This document shows, in pieces, positions 59,311 through 64,000 of a DNA stretch of 64,000 bases. The notes under the pieces were generated by a model. It saw only the letters and a list, made by a program, of their open reading frames with translations. It did not search any database and was not told where the DNA came from. The stretch spans positions 2,728,001 through 2,792,000 of the forward strand of contig OZ240221.1 of NCBI GenBank assembly GCA_965197675.1, read 5' to 3'. Position 1 is the first letter of the stretch, and each line of letters begins with the position of its first letter. The position numbers and the translations under genes are program-made. The stretch comes from G965197675 sp965197675 (GTDB taxonomy: Bacteria; Chloroflexota; Dehalococcoidia; Plut-88900).

Positions 59311-60486
59311 TTAATCGAAGGTAATCTCTCTCAGGTCGGGGGGCTCCAGTGTGAGCTGCTCGTGTCCGTCCTCGGTGATGACGTGCACGTCTTCCCAAAT
59401 CCATTGCAGACTGATTGCTGGCTCGGTGCTTATCACCAGCCCAGGCTCCAATACCGTGTCATCGTCGGCGCTGATGCTGGGAGGTTCTGTCAGCAATATC
59501 CCCTGGCCGTGTCCCATCCGACCTGCGGGTACGACCTCGAATCCCTGCTCCTCTATCACCTTGGCCCCTATATTGAAGATGTCAGAGCACTTCAGCCCCG
59601 GCCTCAGGGCATCCACCATCGCTTTGTTGATGACTTGTATTATTTCGTGGTGTCTCTTGTGGTCCTCAGTAGCCTTACCAAGGGTAGCGAACCTGGGATA
59701 ATCTACGGTGTACGTCCTCACATAGGCTCCTGCGTCCACGTAGAGTGCGTTTCCCTTCTTGAGCGGCCTATCGAAGTGAAATTGACTGTGGCAGCCGGGC
59801 AGCTCGCTGACGAGATGCACAAAGGATGTCCTGTCCCCTCCTTCCTCCAATATCGCCTTCCTCATCAGCCTCACCACGTCCCGCTCCGTCATCCCAGGTA
59901 CCACATAGTCGAACATCTTCTGTCGTGCCCGCCCTGTGATGTCCGCAGCCTGCTTCATATAGGCAACCTCGGCAGCCGACTTGATCATCTTCTGCTTGAT
60001 GATCAGATCAGCCGCATCTGCAAACTCCACTCCAGGCATCCCTTCGACCACTGATAGGTAGTCTCCTACCGGCATCCCCATCCTCTGCTCCTGTCCCAGC
60101 TCAGCCCCCACTCGCTTGGCATCGGGGGCCGCATCCTTTATGGCCTCTACCACCATCTGCCACGGGAAGTTCACCACCTTGGTGTAGCCTCTTATGTCCT
60201 TCACGTGACACGTCATCTCCAGGCTGAAGCTCTGGGATTTACCAACGATAATGATGGGACCTCCGCTTATGGGCAGGATGAAGATTGTCGGCCGAGTGTT
60301 GGAGTAGTGATAGCCGAGAGTGCCTGTGGCGCCTGCATAGTATTGAAAGTTCTCTTCCTGGCTGATCAATAGAACGTCCAAGCTCTTCTGAGCCATCAGC
60401 TCTCTGGCTCTGGCATATCTACGATCCATCTCGTCTGCGGTGAACATGGCGTACTGAGCCGGAGATTCAACGGAAGCGCTGGTCAT
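59311..60486 (-). CDS. M24-family metallopeptidase (Xaa-Pro peptidase/creatinase-like)
   Basis: 391 residues with an N-domain (ARELMAQKSLDVLLISQEEN, FQYYAGATG) and a pita-bread C-domain. Candidate metal ligands are Asp pair in YVDAGAYVRTYTVDYPR, His in GRMGHGQGI, Glu in STEPAI and Glu in WEDVHVIT. It lacks the DEWP and NTNPW features of the DddP-like protein at 14133, so the two M24 proteins here probably do different jobs. AAGGGGG precedes the ATG, and a TATAAT box lies at 60534-60539 on the minus strand. Confidence 0.87.
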   Translation of the reverse strand: MTSASVESPAQYAMFTADEMDRRYARARELMAQKSLDVLLISQEENFQYYAGATGTLGYHYSNTRPTIFILPISGGPIIIVGKSQSFSLEMTCHVKDIRGYTKVVNFPWQMVVEAIKDAAPDAKRVGAELGQEQRMGMPVGDYLSVVEGMPGVEFADAADLIIKQKMIKSAAEVAYMKQAADITGRARQKMFDYVVPGMTERDVVRLMRKAILEEGGDRTSFVHLVSELPGCHSQFHFDRPLKKGNALYVDAGAYVRTYTVDYPRFATLGKATEDHKRHHEIIQVINKAMVDALRPGLKCSDIFNIGAKVIEEQGFEVVPAGRMGHGQGILLTEPPSISADDDTVLEPGLVISTEPAISLQWIWEDVHVITEDGHEQLTLEPPDLREITFD

Positions 60487-60790
60487 GTCGAGACCCCCTT
60501 TCCCACCATATGGTCGGTTCTCGATTGGCTTGTATTATACCTCTGCACGTATCATTTGCTTAGCGGGGGCTGCAGAAGAGGCCGTTCCCTTTTGTTTACC
60601 AGACGGCCCTCGCTAAAACTGCTGATAGGGAAAGGTTTGATAGCTCCAGTGTACTAGCAGCACGGATACGATTCTTCTACGATTCTGCAAGTTTAGCGCA
60701 TATCCCTGTCTTGTCCAGAACGACTGGGATCGGGGACGCAGGCTGCATTAGCGAAGACAGTATGGCGGGTCTGTCGTTTAGGACTTGGCA

Positions 60791-60937
60791 ATGTTCTGAA
60801 TAAGTCTTCATCGAGGGAGTCCAGAGGGAACCATCCCTCTGGCGGGGGCCCTGGGGGGTGTCCCCCCAGCTCCTAAACATATCGAGGGCGGGCGGCTGGG
60901 AGCAAAGCGTACGTCTTTGTTCGGAGTATCCTTGGCA
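60791..60937. repeat. Intergenic repeat family 2, copy 3 (MITE-like)
   Basis: Begins TGTTCTGAATAAGTCTTCAT and ends CTTTGTTCGGAG, giving imperfect terminal inverted repeats. Inside are hairpin CCAGAGGGA/TCCCTCTGG, hairpin GGGGGGTGTCCCCCC and TATCGAGGGCGGGCGG. It lies in the 550-bp gap 60487-61037, which otherwise shows only the -10 box for the M24 gene and a 6-bp hairpin near 60580. Confidence 0.65.
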
Positions 60938-61037
60938 ATATCTTTACTGACCCGCCAGAACGGAGCAGAAGTACAGCCCGGGGCGCTAGCACAAAGAACG
61001 GGCCATATTAACTCTTTCTTCAGCCGGTGTTATCGGC

Positions 61038-62006
61038 TCATACGACCTGGTTAAGCAGGACTTTCTCTCCACTCCATAGCCGGTGAAGATTCTCCAGAAG
61101 GATGTTTATGACGTTCTCTTCGTATGAGCGAGTCTCGCCTCCGGTATGGGGTGTGATTACCACATTCTCCATGTTCCAGAAGGGGCTGTCCTCAGGCAAC
61201 GGCTCATCGTGGAAGACGTCAAGTCCTGCCCCGGCTATCGTCCCATCCTTTAACGCGTTCAATAACGACGACTCGTCTACGCAGCCGCCTCTCGCCACGT
61301 TAATGAGATATGCGGATCGCTTCATCTGTGACAGGGTCCGAGCATTGATAAGTCCGCTAGTCTCATCCGTGAGGGAACAGGTGAGCACTACGTAGTCAGA
61401 CTCCTTCAGTAGCTCGAGAAGACGACTAGGTGGGTGCACAACGTCTGCGATCTTCTGAGCAGTCGTGGGATCTCGCTTGGTTGCTATTACCCTCATATCG
61501 AAGGCTTTGGCAAGCTTCGCGAGCCTGGACCCTATCGTTCCCAGTCCAACTATTCCCAGAGTCTTACCCGTTAGCTCGTCCTCTCTCACGTCCAGATCGC
61601 CAATCAAATCGCGCCATCTACGTTGATTCTGATTGTCTCGGCCTGTGTGGAGATGGCGCGCAAATGCCAGGATTAAGGCTAACGCATGCTCACTAACGGC
61701 GTTCCGATTGGCTCCGCTGGCGCTGGTGAGCCTGATCCCCCTGGATTTTAGCTCGTCGAGTGGAAACTGGTTGTAACCAGCGCCAATGGACTGGATAAAA
61801 CATAGCTTGGGAGCCATGTTCAAGAGATGATCTCTCCACAGGCTGGAGACTACAAGCACGTCGGCTTCTGCGATACGGGCGTCCAACTCCTCCGACGTCC
61901 AGGCTTGGAAGAACTTGATTCCCGTATCCCGTTTTTCGAAGGCCGCGGCCATCTGGTAGGCGACGTGCGCGAAGCAGATAGTTAGGGATTGTTTCGGTGG
62001 GAACAA
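61038..62006 (-). CDS. D-2-hydroxyacid dehydrogenase
   Basis: 322 residues. NAD motif TLGIVGLGTIGSRLAKLAKA is followed by the catalytic Arg in INVARGGCVDESSL, Glu in HDEPLPEDSPFW and His in VITPHTGGET, the full D-isomer-specific dehydrogenase triad (GhrA/SerA-like). The N-terminal catalytic half is short, as in glyoxylate/hydroxypyruvate reductase GhrA. TTG 62006 is the start with AGGTG upstream; no ATG is available. It is flanked on both sides by family 2 repeats, which suggests a mobile or recombined segment. Confidence 0.88.
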   Translation of the reverse strand: MFPPKQSLTICFAHVAYQMAAAFEKRDTGIKFFQAWTSEELDARIAEADVLVVSSLWRDHLLNMAPKLCFIQSIGAGYNQFPLDELKSRGIRLTSASGANRNAVSEHALALILAFARHLHTGRDNQNQRRWRDLIGDLDVREDELTGKTLGIVGLGTIGSRLAKLAKAFDMRVIATKRDPTTAQKIADVVHPPSRLLELLKESDYVVLTCSLTDETSGLINARTLSQMKRSAYLINVARGGCVDESSLLNALKDGTIAGAGLDVFHDEPLPEDSPFWNMENVVITPHTGGETRSYEENVINILLENLHRLWSGEKVLLNQVV

Positions 62007-62021
62007 CTACGTGTCACCTAG

Positions 62022-62155
62022 GGATGTTCTGAACAAGTCTTTACCGAGGGAGTCCAGAGGGAAGCATCCCTCTGGTGGGGGGCGTCCCCCCATATCCAAA
62101 ACCTATCGAGGGCGGGTGGATGGGACAAAGGCGTATGCATTTGTTCAGAGCTTTC
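62022..62155. repeat. Intergenic repeat family 2, copy 4 (MITE-like)
   Basis: TGTTCTGAACAAGTCTTTAC at the left and CATTTGTTCAGAGC at the right form terminal inverted repeats (CTGAACAA/TTGTTCAG). The interior carries CCAGAGGGA/TCCCTCTGG, GGGGGGCGTCCCCCC and CCTATCGAGGGCGGG. Together with copy 3 it brackets the hydroxyacid dehydrogenase gene. Confidence 0.7.
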
Positions 62156-62184
62156 CTAAATCGAGCCTCTCCTACTATGTAGTG

Positions 62185-63327
62185 TCAATTCAGTTTATAA
62201 AGCTTCACTGCGTTTCCGCCCATCACCTTGTTTCGATCTTCCTCGGACAGGTCCTTCAGATCTTTTCTCAACATCTTTACGGGACCGGTAGGGGAATCGG
62301 AGTGGGGATAATCATAGGCCCAGACCACCTTGTCGGCTCCCAGCAGGTTGATGACTATCGGTCCAAACTCGTCTCCAGGTTCCATAGTAATCCAGCACTG
62401 TTTCTCGAAATACTCGCTGGGACGCAGCTTCATAGGTGTCGTAAAGCCGAGTATTTCTTGTTTCTCATCCATCCTCTCCAGGACGTAGGGCATCCACAAA
62501 CAGCCTGATTCCAGTACGATCAGCTTCATTTCAGGAAATCTATCGAACACACCGGTCTGGAAAAAGCTCATGAACGTAAGCTGGATATTCAACACGTCGG
62601 TGGAGAAGCCCCACCAGGTTGGAGTAGTGGGCTGCGGGTAATACCCACTCCTGGCACTGGTGCCGCCGCTGGCGGGGTGAAGAGATACGGGAATGTCCTG
62701 GTCGATAAATTCCGACCATACAGGATCCCAGAGGGAGTCGCCGTAAGGTATGTCGTTAAATGGAATGCCCGGGGTAAGCACTGCCCTGGATCCCACGGAT
62801 GCAGTCCTTCTCAGCTCTTTTATTGTTTCGGACACACTGGTCCACGGCATTAGTAGGGCCGGGTACAATCGCGTGGGTTGTGTGTGACAGAAGTCGACAA
62901 TCCAGTCATTGTACACGCGACAGTAAGCAGCTAAGAGGAGCGGGGCCTCGACCGTACCTGGCCAGTCCAGTCCCAGAGAAGGATAGAGAATACTCTTATC
63001 TATGCCCTCCTCGTCCATCAATTTTGCGCGTTCGTTGGGGTCGCTTCCACCTGGATTCATCGCTCTGCCATCTTCCCATGATACAGAGTGTTTTTCGAAG
63101 ATGTTTTCCTGTCGCCACTCCTGGCTTTTGCCGTAGCTAGCCATGTTCGCCGAAGTGCCTCCAGCCAGGAACGGGTGGGGCTTGCCATCAACTAGCCAGA
63201 CCTCCAGGCCCTTTTCATCCTTGGAGAAATGCATGGATCTCGCCTTGTATTCTGCTTCCAGGTTGCTGTCCCAGATATCCGGCTGCTCGAGAATGTGCCC
63301 ATCGATGTCCACCATAGTAGTCGTCAT
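62185..63327 (-). CDS. COG2159 amidohydrolase-2 family hydrolase (copy e)
   Basis: 380 residues with MVDIDGHILEQPDIWDSNLE, PVSLHPASGGTSARSG around the central metal His, LESGCLWMPYVLERMD, and VWAYDYPHSDSPTG. The SHxxEPxDLW pattern is changed to GHILEQPDIW and GSDYPH to AYDYPH, but the metal His and Asp are kept. GGAGGTGAGG precedes the ATG. It is divergent from a decayed MFS gene. Nearest in pattern to copy d. Confidence 0.87.
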   Translation of the reverse strand: MTTTMVDIDGHILEQPDIWDSNLEAEYKARSMHFSKDEKGLEVWLVDGKPHPFLAGGTSANMASYGKSQEWRQENIFEKHSVSWEDGRAMNPGGSDPNERAKLMDEEGIDKSILYPSLGLDWPGTVEAPLLLAAYCRVYNDWIVDFCHTQPTRLYPALLMPWTSVSETIKELRRTASVGSRAVLTPGIPFNDIPYGDSLWDPVWSEFIDQDIPVSLHPASGGTSARSGYYPQPTTPTWWGFSTDVLNIQLTFMSFFQTGVFDRFPEMKLIVLESGCLWMPYVLERMDEKQEILGFTTPMKLRPSEYFEKQCWITMEPGDEFGPIVINLLGADKVVWAYDYPHSDSPTGPVKMLRKDLKDLSEEDRNKVMGGNAVKLYKLN

Positions 63328-63423
63328 TTACCTCACCTCCCCAATAGTTCCAGAAAGTGTAACCTTTGCCTATTATATCAGGATTGTGTTGAGTCTTTTA
63401 GGTGACAATACTAGATTTCGCTA

Positions 63424-64000
63424 ATGAGCCTTGAACAATCTCCAGCCTACGGCTGGGCGGTGCTGGGCTCCTTTACCCTGGGCTATTCAGTGGCTGTCAG
63501 CACAATTCTAACTTTAGGGCTACTACTCCCTTCCATATCAGACGAACTCTCTCCCTACCAACAGGACAGGCTAGCAGCCCAGGTTCTGTTTGCTAACTTG
63601 ATATTTGAAATACCGTTCAACTGGTGACTTTCCAGATATCGCCCTTGAAGGATAACCATCGTCACTTTTCTTGGAGCCGCCTTCTTCGTAGCCTTCAATG
63701 CTTGGGCCCCGACTTTGGCAGTGCTTCTACTAGCCCGGATAGGCCTCGGACTCATCTTCCTTACCAATGACGCGCCTAGAACGCTTCTAATAATTCTAAT
63801 GGATTCCAACAAAATACATTCGAATAGCCAATGGTATTTTCCTAAGCGTTTCAGAAGGACTTCTCGGTGTGAGTAGGATTGTCATACCTGTGATTTTGAC
63901 CTTGGTAGATGACTGGAGAAGCACCCTATACGCATGGGCAGGGGGATGTCTGGCTGCCAGCATCTCATGGATTACCTTGGGCAGCGACCGAGCCAGAGGG
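63424..64000 (+). pseudogene. Decayed MFS transporter, cut by window edge
   Basis: The frame from ATG 63424 (AYGWAVLGSFTLGYSVAVST, LLPSISDELSPYQQ) stops at 63627 after IFEIPFN. Homology resumes in a second frame (VTFLGAAFFVAFNAWAPTLA, LLLARIGLGLIFLTND, APRTLLI) and again in a third (ANGIFLSVSEGLLGVSRIVI, LVDDWRSTLYAWAGG). The three pieces in order match MFS permease (1) at 56629 (for example APVFAALLIGRL and EPARALLIRQW). At least two frameshifts are needed, so it is inactive, unless the sequence is poor here. Confidence 0.7.

Noticed and set aside
60677..60880. 67-codon frame in the 60487-61037 gap
   Set aside because: It overlaps a family 2 repeat copy and shows no RBS or motif.

Overview
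The window looks like a chromosomal segment of a free-living bacterium of the phylum Chloroflexota, most likely a Dehalococcoidia/SAR202-type lineage. This is an inference from gene content: core translation genes sit beside many paralogous catabolic genes (five COG2159-type TIM-barrel amidohydrolases, three LLM-class F420-type flavin oxidoreductases, hydantoinase A/B, a dihydropyrimidinase, an amidase, kynurenine-formamidase-like cyclases, MmgE/PrpD, MFS permeases). No 16S rRNA is present to confirm it. TTG and GTG starts are frequent, and two translation genes (infC, rnpM/ylxR) appear to start with AUA.

Layout. 1-2351 (minus): an envelope-lipid operon of inositol-phosphate synthase, an HX4D acyltransferase and the start of a GT4 glycosyltransferase. 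This resembles phosphatidylinositol-mannoside synthesis and has a long leader with a terminator-like hairpin. 2729-7998 (minus): nusA-rnpM-infB-rbfA-truB, with a promoter, a palindrome and an intrinsic terminator in the nusA leader. 8410-11630 (plus): tRNA-Val, thrS, and infC-rpmI-rplT with its own promoter. 11733-12575: an IS256-type transposase remnant and a four-tRNA cluster (Leu-GAG, Gly-GCC, Cys-GCA, Leu-TAA).

12597-23328 (plus): a catabolic run of two tandem SDRs, a DddP-like M24 protein, hydantoinase A and B, an epimerase, a frameshifted dihydropyrimidinase and an amidase, suited to opening and hydrolysing cyclic amides or ureides. 23340-34424: mixed-strand amidohydrolases, F420-type oxidoreductases, an aldo/keto reductase, an Ldh2-type dehydrogenase and tandem cyclases. 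34425-39567: a more broken region with an unassigned membrane protein, a vitamin K-dependent carboxylase-like (HTTM) pseudogene, a DUF1989 protein, threonine synthase, DinB, and fragments of a restriction-type nuclease and a DNA methyltransferase.

39564-47771: cupin, RidA, another amidohydrolase, MmgE/PrpD, and a branched-chain amino-acid-type ABC uptake system (binding protein and two permeases, no ATPases in the window). 48015-49723: an F420-type oxidoreductase beside a ComB-family phosphatase. 49851-53776 (plus): a compact run of EcsC-like protein, 2-TM peptide, HsdR-N-type nuclease, second PD-(D/E)XK protein, voltage-gated K+ channel and coiled-coil/TM protein. This is the best candidate here for an undescribed, possibly defensive, system. 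54740-64000: unknown protein, two more COG2159 hydrolases, two intact MFS permeases, a second M24 peptidase, a hydroxyacid dehydrogenase and a decayed MFS gene at the right edge.

Intergenic DNA carries two families of hairpin-rich repeats (four or more copies each) and a short iteron-like array of CAATCAAGTT. All identifications come from reading motifs by eye; no database search was possible.
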